Part shown: in pieces, positions 1 to 9,378 of the stretch
Numbering within the stretch: position 1 is the first letter of the stretch
How the letters are laid out: each line of letters opens with the position of its first letter
Source of the DNA: Thermoguttaceae bacterium
GTDB lineage: Bacteria > Planctomycetota > Planctomycetia > Pirellulales > Thermoguttaceae
DNA: 64,000 nt
Assembly (NCBI GenBank): GCA_025060325.1
Contig: JANXBW010000001.1
Coordinates: 359,141-423,140, forward strand
Reading direction: 5' to 3'
Notes under the pieces: model-generated
The model's database searches: none
Seen by the model: the letters and a program-made list of their open reading frames with translations, nothing else
Told to the model about the DNA's origin: nothing
Translations under genes and position numbers: made by a program

Positions 1-438
1 GCCTTGGGGGTCAATTCTCACTTTTTGGCCGCCTCAATGCTCGGCAGCCTTTCCCAGCGGTTGGTTCGGCGGTTGTGTGACCAGTGCAAAATTGCGTACG
101 AACTAACCGGGGCCGTCCACACCTTTGAGGAAATCCGCCGCTGGTTGGAACCGGGTCAAGGCGAGCAGATCTATAGTGCCAAGGGCTGTCCGGCCTGTCA
201 TTACGAAGGCTTCGTAGGACGAACTGGGGTGGGCGAAATTATCCGCGTAACCCGGGAAATCCGTACGCTGATCTTCGAGCGCCGCCCGATCCGCGAGATT
301 CGTCACCAAGCCATCCGTCAAGGAATGCTCGATCTTCGGCGGGCTGCCTTGCTCAAAGTTGCCCAAGGCGAGACGAGTATGGAGGAAGTCCTCCGGACTA
401 TCCCGGCCGAGCACTTGATGCCCGATGAGACCGAATAA
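1..438 (+). CDS. Type II secretion / type IV pilus assembly ATPase GspE/PilB family, C-terminal part
   Basis: This is the C-terminal part of a secretion or pilus-assembly motor ATPase; the reading frame is open to the left edge, so the N-terminal domain and Walker motifs lie outside the window. Visible are the late catalytic-domain stretch that ends SLSQRLVRRLCDQC and the zinc-binding loop with two CxxC pairs, about residues 25/28 and 62/65 of the visible part. After them comes the GRTGVGE turn and the helical C-terminus with GETSMEEVLR, all typical of GspE/PilB. In the cell these ATPases sit on the inner face of the cytoplasmic membrane and power a pseudopilus or pilus. Whether it serves secretion or pili cannot be decided from this fragment. 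The family is clear; the subtype is inference. Confidence 0.9.
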   Translation, partial: ALGVNSHFLAASMLGSLSQRLVRRLCDQCKIAYELTGAVHTFEEIRRWLEPGQGEQIYSAKGCPACHYEGFVGRTGVGEIIRVTREIRTLIFERRPIREIRHQAIRQGMLDLRRAALLKVAQGETSMEEVLRTIPAEHLMPDETE

Positions 439-628
439 CGGGACCAGGTAAGATCTTCGCTCCCTTCCGGCGCTGCATTTGATTGACTCGCAGCCCTGCA
501 GGGGATAGGCCAGTTCTCTTGCGCGGGTCAGATCTTAACTCCGCTACCGAGAGCGATCCGGACAGTTGACGTCCTCAGCGGTGTTGGTCCGTATAGCTAC
601 CTGCCTCTGCCCGGGTTTAGGCCAAACG

Positions 629-2944
629 ATGATCGTGCGATCAACCTGGCAAACTATCGGACGCTTCCTTGGCCTTCGACAGTGGTTGTCGTTTATTGTT
701 TTTGTGCTGTCAACATGGCTGCCGGCTCTTCATCTCTGGGCCGGTCAGCTGCCGACAGTGGATATCAACAGACTGCTTGAAGGTGTAGACGAAATTGCTG
801 CCCCTGGTGTGCCCGGCCAGTTGGCCGTTTTCGGACACTCCGCCAGCGTGCTGGTCGTGGGAGCTTACAACGATCTAAGGGCACCCGTTGTGGCGGCGGC
901 AACCTGGGGTAAAGGAAAGGTCCTTGCACTGGCCCACGACGGCTACTTCAAAAGAGACGCTTTAAGCACTGCCGATACGGGTAAACTCTTTATGAATGCT
1001 GTCCTGTGGTGTGGCGGCGGCCGGGTTGGGGTATTTATCGGGGAGCGAGATCTTCACGCGTTTTTGAACTCTCATGGTATTCCTGTTGATCTGCTATCAA
1101 TCCGAGATCTCTCTGCCAATTTAAGGCGGTACCGGGTTCTATGCTTTCGCCCGAGCGATTTAACCGATGAACTCCTCCCCCGGATAGCCCAATTTGTTCA
1201 ACAAGGGGGCGGGCTGATAGTAGCTGAGACGGGTTGGGGATGGCTTCAGCTCAATCCGGGCAAAACACTCCACCAAAGTCGGGCCAATAAACTGTTGCAT
1301 CAGGCCGGCATCGTGTGGACGGATGGGGTGACCTCGCGGACATCTCCGGCGGGATTCCGAGCCGGCCGGGAAACCCATCCCGCCTGTCATGCTAACACAG
1401 CGTTGACACTAATCCTTGGCGAGAACTCGCCCGAGCTGAACGTCCTTCCCGATGAATCAGGAGGTCTTAGCAAACCTTTGGGCAGACAGGCACCCGACCG
1501 CTTTGTCCAAAAGCAGGCTATCTATACGCTTCAACAAGCCTGCCGGTTTGTACCCATCGAAGTGGAAACCTTTTGGAATCCCCTTAGACACTTTGTTCAG
1601 GCGTGCGATCAACCTCTTCCAACTCTCAATACCCCAATTACCGAGCAAATGAGCCGGGAACGACTGCGGATCGTTTTGTTTACCGAGCTCTCCAAGGCTA
1701 TCCCACCTGAGGAAGTTCGTGCGCATCCGGCGGCCGCGGACTTTCCCGGATCAGTTCCCGATACTGTGCCCCGGCGTCGCAAGACGGTTCTTTTAGATCC
1801 CCGCCAGCCCGGTTGGCAAAGCACCGGCTGTTACGCTCCTCCAGGCGAAGTCATTACAGCCTTGGTGGAGGGAGACATCCGGCCAGAGCGGGTGGTGCTT
1901 CAGATCGGAAGCCATTCGGACACTGTGTGGCATGCCGACAAATGGCACCGGATGCCGGAAATCATACGTCGTGTGGGCCTTCAACAAAAGCCCACCCGCG
2001 TTGCGAGCCCATTCGGCGGCCTCGTTTATGTTGAGTTTGTCGGCAACCCTCAGGGCAGAGAGGTATGGCTTACCCTGAGCGGAGTTGTTGACGCACCGTA
2101 CTTTGTCCACGAGAAGACCGAGCTAGCAGAGTGGCAGCGGCTTGTCAACCAGCCGGTTCCTTGGGCAGAGCTAGCAAGTGAAAAGATCGTCCTTACTTTG
2201 CCCACCTTTGCGGCTCGGCGGGCAAAAGACCCACGACACGTTCTTAATTTCTGGAACCGCGTACTCGACGCCTGTGCCGAACTTGCCGCACAGGAGGCGG
2301 TGCGGACGCGGCCGGAGCGAATTGTCACCGATCGTCAGATTAGCGCCGGCTACATGCATGCTGGCTATCCCATCATGACCCACTTGGATGTGGCAGAACT
2401 GCTTGCTGAACCGGACCGCGAGCACACCGATCCCCGATGGGGCATCTTCCACGAAATAGGCCACAACCATCAGTCGCCGGACTGGACGTTCCCCGAAGTT
2501 TCCGAAGTGACCTGCAATCTGTTTACGGTCTATATCCTGGAAAGAGTCTGCGGAATGAAAGATCGGGCGGCGATGCACCCCGGTCTTGGTGATCGCCAAA
2601 AGCGGATGACGGAGTATTTCGCGGTTGGTCCTAGCCTTGAAAAACTTGGGCAAGATCCATTCCTTGCCTTGATTCCCTACCTTCAGCTTCAGGAAGCTTT
2701 CGGGTGGGAAACGTATCGCCGAGTCTTTGCCCAGTATCGGCAGCTTCCGGCAGCCCAACGACCCCGGACGACTCAAGAAAAAATCGATCAATGGGTCATT
2801 CGGTTTTCGAAAGAGGTCGGCCGAAACCTTGCCCCCTTCCACCGAAGCTGGGGTTTCCCGGTCTCACCGGCTACGGAAGAAAGCCTGCGTGACTTGCCCA
2901 TTTGGTTTCCGCCTGATTTCCCGCCCGGCAGAACTTCCCGATAA
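629..2944 (+). CDS. Secreted M60-family (enhancin/mucinase-like) metallopeptidase
   Basis: A 771-residue exported zinc metallopeptidase. The ATG at 629 opens directly on a signal-type segment (about residues 13-39); a TTG at 566 in the same frame would add 21 residues and is less likely. The N-terminal part contains a GATase-like region with a YNDLRAPVVAAATWGKGKV stretch and HDGYF, as seen in M60/TCAF-type proteins. The catalytic gluzincin motif is HEIGHNHQ (HExxH at about residues 608-612), followed by EVSEVTCN, which supplies the downstream glutamate. M60 enzymes cleave heavily O-glycosylated proteins such as mucins. Here the substrate is unknown; a role in scavenging glycoprotein or remodelling the surface is inference. 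It stands alone, with about 190 bases before it and a 358-base gap after it. Confidence 0.85.
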   Translation: MIVRSTWQTIGRFLGLRQWLSFIVFVLSTWLPALHLWAGQLPTVDINRLLEGVDEIAAPGVPGQLAVFGHSASVLVVGAYNDLRAPVVAAATWGKGKVLALAHDGYFKRDALSTADTGKLFMNAVLWCGGGRVGVFIGERDLHAFLNSHGIPVDLLSIRDLSANLRRYRVLCFRPSDLTDELLPRIAQFVQQGGGLIVAETGWGWLQLNPGKTLHQSRANKLLHQAGIVWTDGVTSRTSPAGFRAGRETHPACHANTALTLILGENSPELNVLPDESGGLSKPLGRQAPDRFVQKQAIYTLQQACRFVPIEVETFWNPLRHFVQACDQPLPTLNTPITEQMSRERLRIVLFTELSKAIPPEEVRAHPAAADFPGSVPDTVPRRRKTVLLDPRQPGWQSTGCYAPPGEVITALVEGDIRPERVVLQIGSHSDTVWHADKWHRMPEIIRRVGLQQKPTRVASPFGGLVYVEFVGNPQGREVWLTLSGVVDAPYFVHEKTELAEWQRLVNQPVPWAELASEKIVLTLPTFAARRAKDPRHVLNFWNRVLDACAELAAQEAVRTRPERIVTDRQISAGYMHAGYPIMTHLDVAELLAEPDREHTDPRWGIFHEIGHNHQSPDWTFPEVSEVTCNLFTVYILERVCGMKDRAAMHPGLGDRQKRMTEYFAVGPSLEKLGQDPFLALIPYLQLQEAFGWETYRRVFAQYRQLPAAQRPRTTQEKIDQWVIRFSKEVGRNLAPFHRSWGFPVSPATEESLRDLPIWFPPDFPPGRTSR

Positions 2945-3302
2945 CGCGGGCTTTACCGCAACAATGCAAGAAAAAATTTTTGAGGAACCGGGACGCTAGC
3001 ACGGGAGTGGCCTTCCCGAAGCTCGCCTCTTGCGCCAACTCTCCTATGAACTCACCGAGCGGAGGGTATATGCCTTTCGGTTACCGGCAGAACTTCTCGT
3101 TTAAAAGTTCTAGGCGAACGCAAGGTTATTGAGTCTCCGACAAGGAAGCCCAACTAACACTCTGTGTGGAGACCGGGCTGAATGGTGGTTTAATTCCCGG
3201 TATATTTATGAGCGTTCTCGGCGCGAAAAACCTTATTCGCTCGGCGAACCTGTGTCAGACTCCAGGCTACCCCGCTACTGCCTTCCCCGGAGATAGGGCC
3301 GC
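2945..3302. other. Intergenic region, 358 bases
   Basis: I see no convincing gene, RNA or repeat here. It should contain the promoter for the downstream aminotransferase gene. No clear hairpin followed by a T-run is visible after the M60 gene. Confidence 0.5.
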
Positions 3303-4529
3303 ATGTGGCCAAGAAAACGATTTGACATCCGACTTCGAGACATCGCCGTCGGCGTCGTTCATTGCCTGCGGGGTGTGAATCGTCAAAAAGCCCGCAAGCT
3401 CCTGGAGAGTTTTTGGGCGCCCGAGGGGGATGGCCTGGCGTTCTTATCGGTCCGCAGCGGCTTTGATGCTTTGTGGGAAGCGCTATCGCTGCCGAGAGGG
3501 GCGGAGATCATTATCTCGGCAGTAAACATTCCTCACATGGCCGAGATCATCCGCCGTCACAACCTGGTGCCGGTCCCGGTTGATCTAGACCTGGCCACCA
3601 TGGGCCCGCAACTGGACCTACTACCCGGGGTACAAACGGACCGCACGCGGGCAGTGGTAATCGCCCACCTCTTCGGCGGCCAGGTGGCGATGGAACCCAT
3701 TCTTGGATGGGCCCAACGACATGGCCTTCTTGTCATCGAAGATTGTGCCCAAGCCTTTTGCGGCCGCGAGTACCGCGGCCATCCCCAGGCCGATGTCAGC
3801 ATGTTTAGCTTTGGGTCGATAAAAACGGCCACCGCCCTGGGAGGAGCACTTTTCCGCGTAAGAGACCCGGAGCTTCGGCAGAAGCTTCGGGTTGTCGAAG
3901 AACGCCGGCCGGTTCAAAGCCGATTTAAATACCTTCGCACGCTGCTAAAGTACGCCTGGTTTAGTGTGGTGTGCCGGCCGGTACCCTTCGCGGCCTTCGT
4001 GGCTGGGTGTCGATTAGTTGGGGCGGATTACGACCGGATTATCCACTCGGCAGTTCGCGGATTCCCCGGAGACGATTGGCTCCTCAAGATTCGTCATCAA
4101 CCGTGTGGTCCGCTGTTGGCCATGCTGCTTAGACGACTCCGGACATACGACTATTCCCGGGTTGCCCGCCGAGCCGCCAAAGGAGAACTCCTGCTTAAGC
4201 TTTTTGCGGGCCATGTTTTCTGCCCCGGCGCGCACGCTCTTAATCGCACGCACTGGGTCTTCCCGATCCTAGTCGATAACCCAGTGGAAGTGACCACCCG
4301 GTTGCAACAATCCGGATTTGATGCCGCGCGGACTCATAGCATGGTGGTAATCGAGCGGGCCGACGGTCAAACAAGTTTGCCCGAAGCACACCGGCTGCTT
4401 GCAGGGCTAGTCTGCCTACCCATTTACCCGGAAATTCCCGATGAGGACTTGCGCAAGATGGCTGGGGTTGTGCTGGCAAGCCAGCCTCCGCGGCCAGTTC
4501 TTGTCCCAAGCGCGCACCCGGTGGGATAA
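3303..4529 (+). CDS. DegT/DnrJ/EryC1/StrS-family PLP-dependent aminotransferase
   Basis: A 408-residue fold-type I PLP enzyme of the DegT family, which usually transaminates keto sugar nucleotides for surface polysaccharide or antibiotic sugar synthesis. Seen in the sequence: the early SGFDALWEAL region corresponding to the family's SGTxAL cofactor segment, a VIEDCAQAF segment carrying the PLP-ring aspartate, and SFGSIKTATALGG with the Schiff-base lysine at about residue 174. The C-terminal half has the expected HTHWVFPILV-like substrate-binding region but is divergent. An ATG at 3303 with GGAG upstream is a reasonable start. No sugar-nucleotide genes flank it, so the substrate is open. It converges with the flagellar FliD-FliS pair. 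Confidence 0.85.
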   Translation: MWPRKRFDIRLRDIAVGVVHCLRGVNRQKARKLLESFWAPEGDGLAFLSVRSGFDALWEALSLPRGAEIIISAVNIPHMAEIIRRHNLVPVPVDLDLATMGPQLDLLPGVQTDRTRAVVIAHLFGGQVAMEPILGWAQRHGLLVIEDCAQAFCGREYRGHPQADVSMFSFGSIKTATALGGALFRVRDPELRQKLRVVEERRPVQSRFKYLRTLLKYAWFSVVCRPVPFAAFVAGCRLVGADYDRIIHSAVRGFPGDDWLLKIRHQPCGPLLAMLLRRLRTYDYSRVARRAAKGELLLKLFAGHVFCPGAHALNRTHWVFPILVDNPVEVTTRLQQSGFDAARTHSMVVIERADGQTSLPEAHRLLAGLVCLPIYPEIPDEDLRKMAGVVLASQPPRPVLVPSAHPVG

Positions 4530-4531
4530 CA

Positions 4532-4546
4532 GGCGGTCTTGCCGCC
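4532..4546. terminator. GC-rich hairpin between convergent genes
   Basis: GGCGG-TCTTG-CCGCC forms a 5-bp stem directly after the aminotransferase stop codon and before the end of the convergent FliS gene. There is no proper T-run, so a terminator role is only a possibility. Confidence 0.3.
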
Positions 4547-4660
4547 AAGCTCCAATCTTGTTTCAGCTAAACCAATCTGCCCCGGGGAGTAGCCCCGACC
4601 TTGGCACCGGCATGGATCGCCGAAAAGGGCCCAACTCTCGCCAGTTGATAAAAAAGGGGA

Positions 4661-5278
4661 CTAAGCTTCGGCGACAAAACCAGCGGACGCCTGCCCGGAA
4701 AATCCCGGCGGTTGCACGGTACCCTCTTCCCTGCTGGCTGCCAAACCACGGAGGTGGGGAGGCGAAGCTGTTGACACAGGCCGAGCCGACTTTTCCTCAT
4801 CGCCGGTTGCTTGCAAGCCCCCTAAAGGATCGTCGGGCACGCGCGGATGCTGCTCGGCAGATTTCGGGGCCGCGGCAAGCTCGGCAGCGCCACCTGGGTT
4901 TTCGCCTTGAAGGCGTTGACAAACTTCTTGCCAAGTTTGGCGTTCGATTTCTAAGACCCGGGCCGCATCGCGAAGCCGGTTTTGATTCTGCGTCAAGCCT
5001 GCCTCCGCCAAGGTGACGTAGACAAATCGATAAACTCCTGCAACCTTCGGGGCCACCTCGGGCCACCGTTCCGGGCGGATGGCGGCCAATAGCTCCCCTA
5101 CGATGGCCCGTGCTTTTTCCAAAAACCGGTAGCCGGCTTCAATCTGACCTGCCTGCCAGGCCGCCTCTGTCCGCCGAATATTTCTCAAGGCCGCCTCTAA
5201 AAGCAGGAGTTGGAGCTTCTGGGGCGGCGCTGTTAGCACTTCGGTGGTACGATAATTCCAATCCGAATTTGTCATCAT
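4661..5278 (-). CDS. fliS: Flagellin export chaperone FliS with C-terminal extension
   Basis: A 205-residue FliS-like protein. The first ~125 residues match the FliS four-helix bundle pattern: an N-terminal NYRTTEVLTAPPQKLQLLL segment, then helices with GYRFLEKARAIVGELLAAI and VYRFVYVTLAEA. FliS binds the C-terminus of flagellin in the cytoplasm and prevents early polymerisation. The remaining ~80 residues are rich in Pro, Ala, Gly and Ser and have no recognisable fold; normal FliS is about 125-140 residues long. The gene follows fliD on the same strand after about 235 bases, the usual fliD-fliS order. GTG at 5284 and ATGs at 5278 and 5275 are all possible starts; no strong ribosome site decides between them. 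Confidence 0.85.
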   Translation of the reverse strand: MMTNSDWNYRTTEVLTAPPQKLQLLLLEAALRNIRRTEAAWQAGQIEAGYRFLEKARAIVGELLAAIRPERWPEVAPKVAGVYRFVYVTLAEAGLTQNQNRLRDAARVLEIERQTWQEVCQRLQGENPGGAAELAAAPKSAEQHPRVPDDPLGGLQATGDEEKSARPVSTASPPHLRGLAASREEGTVQPPGFSGQASAGFVAEA

Positions 5279-5513
5279 CGACACCCCAATTATCCGCGTA
5301 GTTGTGCCCGGGAAGGACCGATCAGGATGCCAAATTAACCTGACGCTGCTTATCGACTGCGATTAGTTCTGAGAGGTCCATGTCCCAAAGGGCCCAAATA
5401 CCAAAGCGACCTAGGCACTTGTCACTCAAAATTCGCACACTCGGGTTGTCAAATTGCCACCGCATACACACGAATAGGCAGGCGGGAATCAACGAGGGAA
5501 ATCCCTCGATTTG

Positions 5514-8270
5514 TTAGCGCCGGTTCGTTTGCACTGCACTGCCAGCCAGTGCATTCAACCGCTCAACCACCGCCAGCTGGCTCTGCATTTGACCGATGAC
5601 TCGGTCAAGGCGGTAAAACTCAGTCAGGAGTCTCTCTCGCTGAATGCGGAGCCGCTCGTCCCATTCCTCCATCCGGCGGGTATTCCACTCGATTTTCCGC
5701 GAAAGCCCATCCAGCCGCTGGGCCAGTAAAGATCTGTCAACACCCGCCAATTGTTCCAGGAGTTGATCGAGCTTCTTACCGATCCCCCTCTGGGCGTCGG
5801 CAAAGAATTGTGCCACCGCATCAGGATCTTGTTGAAAAACCTGCCGCAATTGTGACTCGTCGAGCTTAAGAGTACCATCCTCTTCAAGCTCGACTCCCAA
5901 TTCTCGCAACGAGGTCAATCGCCCAGAACCGCGGACAGCGGAGCTTAGTAGCTTAGGAATTTCCGTCTGAAGCCGCAGGGCTACAATGTCCCCAAAAAGA
6001 GGCCCCTTCTTGCCGGAAGCCTGATCGAAACTCGTATGCTCGGCAAGTTTACCGCGAAATCGATTGTAATTATCCACAAGAAGCTTTACCGAGGCGACCA
6101 CATCAGCTTCGCTAGCCCCCACGATGATGTTCACTGGCTCAGGCGAGACTTGTTTGACGGTAAGCTCCACCCCCGGGATCACTTGGGTGAATTTGTTATT
6201 GGTGGAGGCCAGGACCATTACTCCCCCCGAGGTACCCCCGCCTCCCATGGCAAGGAGGGCATCTTGAGCCCGAACCAGCTCGGAGAATGTCAACGGCAGT
6301 GTGGTCCCCGTGATAACAACTCGTCCTTGTCTTCCCGACTGGGCGCTTTGGAGCACTAGCCGCCAAGGCTGAGCCGATCCGTCGTTGATCAAACTGGCTG
6401 TTATTCCACCCCCGCCTGCATTGATCCGCGAAACAAGCGTCTGGAGACTTTCTCCCGGTGCAAGCTCGACCCGATAGGTGAGACTTCCATCAATCCACTG
6501 GGCTTGTCGGCCGTCCACAACGACCGACTGGGAACTGCGAGCAAGACCAAGATCCTGCGCTGTCGATCCTACTGCCGGGATGACTTGGAGCCGACGATCC
6601 CCTCCCCCTTCGTCCACTAAGCGGATGCCATCTCCAGTCGGGTTGATCTCCGCCCGGACAGAAAGCCCGGCAAGATTGATCGCCCGGAGCACGTCGCCGA
6701 TCGTCCGCATGGAGCTGGGCGAAACGGCGATCGTTCGCTTGTTGCCGCGGCTATCGACAATCACGAAACTTCCCGTAGCCACCCCCCGGCCACCATTTAA
6801 GTCGGCAAGGCGAGTGTTCTCCGAAATCACTTGCAGGTGAAGATCACCACTGTCAACAGCTCGGTTCCCGCCGAGGGTGGCGATTCCTAACTTTTCCGCC
6901 GTTTGCGTTTCATCAACGCTTTCGATGATAAATGGCGCTAACGATTGACCGGAAGTGTCGCGAATGTGGATACCGGTTCGAAACGCATTAAGACCGGCTC
7001 TGACGTCAACGCCGGCGGAGTTGATCCGGACGAGAACATCCGCGACGGTTTCCGCCCCCGTCAAATCAACAAGAGCTTCAGCCCCGGAACCATCCCCCAG
7101 TTTGATTTTGCCCAAGCGGCCGAAGCCCCTTCCCCCGTTGAGGCTGGAAACCAGTACCGTATCCAGACCGCCGATGAGCCGCCGACCAGTGATAACACCT
7201 TCGGTCCCCGTCCGCTCAAGACCAAGATCGTTTAGGAGCTGCGACTGGCCAAGCGGCGTCAAGACCGTGTTTCCTTCGCCGGCTGTAAGGTCCCGGAAGA
7301 CAAGGCGTTTGCCATCCGCGGCAATTTCCAAGCGGAATTTCCCGGGCGCGAGGCTGTTAATATAGTTGATCAATTGGCCGAGGGTAAGTGTTTCCTGGCT
7401 CCCATTTTGCCCAAAGAACCCCGAAAGTGTGATGGTTCCCTGTGTGCCATCGCGAAGCTCGTAGCGAATCTCCGGGACATACCGGAGGCTGCGGATTCCC
7501 CGGCCATCATTCAGTGCAATAAGGGGGGTGCTGTCAGACAGGTACACTATGTCTTCGCCCAGGGCAACGCTTTCCCTTGTGTTGATAAGATGCAGACCCA
7601 GGGACTCGGCCGTACCAGGAGTTACTTCATCGACAACTAGTCTGCCCCCTCCGCCGGAAAAATCCTCCAAGCGAATCCGATCGCCCTCGATCGACGCCCG
7701 AATGCGGACTTGCGTCTGGCTGTTTATGAGGCGAAGAACATCATCAACAGTCTGAGCAGCCGATAGATCAACGCTGACGGTGGCCCCCGTGCGATCCGTC
7801 AAGCGAATAACGCCCGGCACAAAGCCACTTCCTCCCCGCAAGTGGGCAAGGGGCAATGTTCGACCAAGATCGGAACCGAACCGCCAGCTAAGTGTCCCTC
7901 CGCCAAGGTCGGACGTGGCACTTCCTACACCGGAACTGACAAGCTGGTGCTGGCTAGCGAGTCGAAGCGGCCGCACAGTGGTCGTCCCGACCGCGGGAGA
8001 GCCAGTCACCCGGACATCAACCGCCTGGGGATTACTGCTTTGAGCGGTGCGCCGGTTGTAAAGATCGGCTTTGGCCAGATTTCGGGCCGCAAATTGTACA
8101 CTGGCTAAAAGAGCACTTAGCTCTATGAGCGCCGCTTGCTGCCGCTCGAAAACCTGGTTTTGAGTGGCTAGCAAGTCCCGCGGTCGTCGCGCAACGGCAA
8201 TCAATTTGTCCACAGTGTCCGCGATGGGCAACCCACTCATCAATCCGATGGCCGTCTGGATTCGTCCCAT
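5514..8270 (-). CDS. fliD: Flagellar hook-associated protein 2 (filament cap) FliD
   Basis: A large FliD, about 918 residues, compared with roughly 450-700 in most bacteria. The N-terminal MGRIQTAIGLMSGLPIADTV stretch is the classical FliD N-domain, and the C-terminal coiled-coil domain (ending in RLDRVIGQMQSQLAVVERL) is also typical. In between are at least four copies of a flagellin hook IN-type motif: NGGRG...VDL...TVADVLVRIN...VRA...GIHIRD and variants, which account for the extra length. FliD caps the growing filament and folds exported flagellin. ATG at 8270 matches the family N-terminus and has GGAGG 11 bases upstream; an ATG at 8291 would add seven residues. The gene is transcribed away from dnaA and is followed by fliS. 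Confidence 0.92.
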   Translation of the reverse strand: MGRIQTAIGLMSGLPIADTVDKLIAVARRPRDLLATQNQVFERQQAALIELSALLASVQFAARNLAKADLYNRRTAQSSNPQAVDVRVTGSPAVGTTTVRPLRLASQHQLVSSGVGSATSDLGGGTLSWRFGSDLGRTLPLAHLRGGSGFVPGVIRLTDRTGATVSVDLSAAQTVDDVLRLINSQTQVRIRASIEGDRIRLEDFSGGGGRLVVDEVTPGTAESLGLHLINTRESVALGEDIVYLSDSTPLIALNDGRGIRSLRYVPEIRYELRDGTQGTITLSGFFGQNGSQETLTLGQLINYINSLAPGKFRLEIAADGKRLVFRDLTAGEGNTVLTPLGQSQLLNDLGLERTGTEGVITGRRLIGGLDTVLVSSLNGGRGFGRLGKIKLGDGSGAEALVDLTGAETVADVLVRINSAGVDVRAGLNAFRTGIHIRDTSGQSLAPFIIESVDETQTAEKLGIATLGGNRAVDSGDLHLQVISENTRLADLNGGRGVATGSFVIVDSRGNKRTIAVSPSSMRTIGDVLRAINLAGLSVRAEINPTGDGIRLVDEGGGDRRLQVIPAVGSTAQDLGLARSSQSVVVDGRQAQWIDGSLTYRVELAPGESLQTLVSRINAGGGGITASLINDGSAQPWRLVLQSAQSGRQGRVVITGTTLPLTFSELVRAQDALLAMGGGGTSGGVMVLASTNNKFTQVIPGVELTVKQVSPEPVNIIVGASEADVVASVKLLVDNYNRFRGKLAEHTSFDQASGKKGPLFGDIVALRLQTEIPKLLSSAVRGSGRLTSLRELGVELEEDGTLKLDESQLRQVFQQDPDAVAQFFADAQRGIGKKLDQLLEQLAGVDRSLLAQRLDGLSRKIEWNTRRMEEWDERLRIQRERLLTEFYRLDRVIGQMQSQLAVVERLNALAGSAVQTNRR

Positions 8271-8291
8271 CGCGTCGAACGCCTCCGACAT

Positions 8292-9220
8292 TTACAAGTG
8301 ATTTTTCGCACCCAGCCCCTTGGGAAGAACCGTGGCAGGTTCCAGGAAGTTGTCGCGGCTAGGTTTCGCCCGAAAGAATCTTAGCTCGTGGTCACTTCAA
8401 ACTGCGCCTATTGGGGACATACCAGCCCTAAAACGGGAAACTATGGCCCCCAGCCGCGTAAAGCTCTGCCCCAAGGCCCGCCGGCCCAATTGCACCTCTA
8501 GCGCCTGCCAATTTCTCACCCGCAAAGAACTGCCGCGCTAAGCCGGTGAGACTTCCGAAACCCCGTACGTCCCTCTTAGGAAGCCCCCGTTGCGCGGTGG
8601 ATTTCCCCGGCACCAGGTCTCCCAGGGTACATCACTCAAATTTAGATCGACTTAGTGGGTGAAAAAGTTAACTCTAGCAACGGGGAATAGTAAACAGTCT
8701 GCGCAAGATATAACGGCTCGGCAAAATAGGCGGCTTGCACTGGTATCTCCTTCGAGGCCAGTCAGTGAGATGTGAGACTTGCCCCCACGCTCCGCCCGTG
8801 AGGTACGGTCCACCACGACATTCCTACCCCGGCAAGTTCCGAGCTCGGATGACTCTCGTGTCCCCTTCCCAGCTGCGACCTCAGAGCCAAGAAACAATGC
8901 CAATTGCGATCACCGCGGTGAACTCTAGGTCGTTAGCCGCTCCGATTCGGTGTGGGGAGGCGCGCAGGAACTCCACAGCCCCGGGTTTTTGGCGACTGGG
9001 CATTCGCTGCGAGAAGTGGCGATTCCCGGACTTCGAAAAAAGGGAAAAAACTACGGACAAGTTTTCCACCCCCCGTTTGTGTGAGGCCACAATTTTTCTC
9101 AAAAACCGCCGGGTTCCTCCTCCCCGACTCCGCATCGGCAAAATCCCCGCAGCCAGCGCCCCAGGATTTGGCTTAAGTTTACATGGCCCAGGGAATTTGC
9201 TTGCGCTAGCACGACCCGGT
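8292..9220. other. Intergenic region between fliD and the dnaA promoter
   Basis: About 0.93 kb between divergent fliD and dnaA. Open frames here look random in composition and match nothing I know. One TTTTCCACC near 9062 resembles a DnaA box, but a cluster of boxes and an AT-rich unwinding segment are not apparent. I cannot call an origin. Confidence 0.5.
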
Positions 9221-9248
9221 TTGACAGACATGCTAGCGCGGCTACAAT
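9221..9248 (+). promoter_or_regulatory. Sigma-70-type promoter for dnaA
   Basis: TTGACA at 9221-9226 and TACAAT at 9243-9248 are separated by 16 bases, close to the sigma-70 consensus. The transcription start would be near 9255, giving a leader of about 125 bases before dnaA. Confidence 0.65.
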
Positions 9249-9378
9249 CGGGGAACCGACGGGTGACACGAAGCCGGCATTGCCGGGTCTCTTCCATCGG
9301 CAATCGCCGGCCGACCAGCCGAGAGTCTACCTTTCCCATGGAACGAAAGGACCGAGTCTCAGGTCCGGCGGTCAGGAT

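Noticed and set aside
4441-5016. Plus-strand frame of 191 codons opposite fliS
   Set aside because: It is the shadow of fliS on the other strand and has no motifs.
8292-9220. Possible replication origin upstream of dnaA
   Set aside because: Only one DnaA-box-like site (TTTTCCACC) is seen; no cluster and no AT-rich segment.
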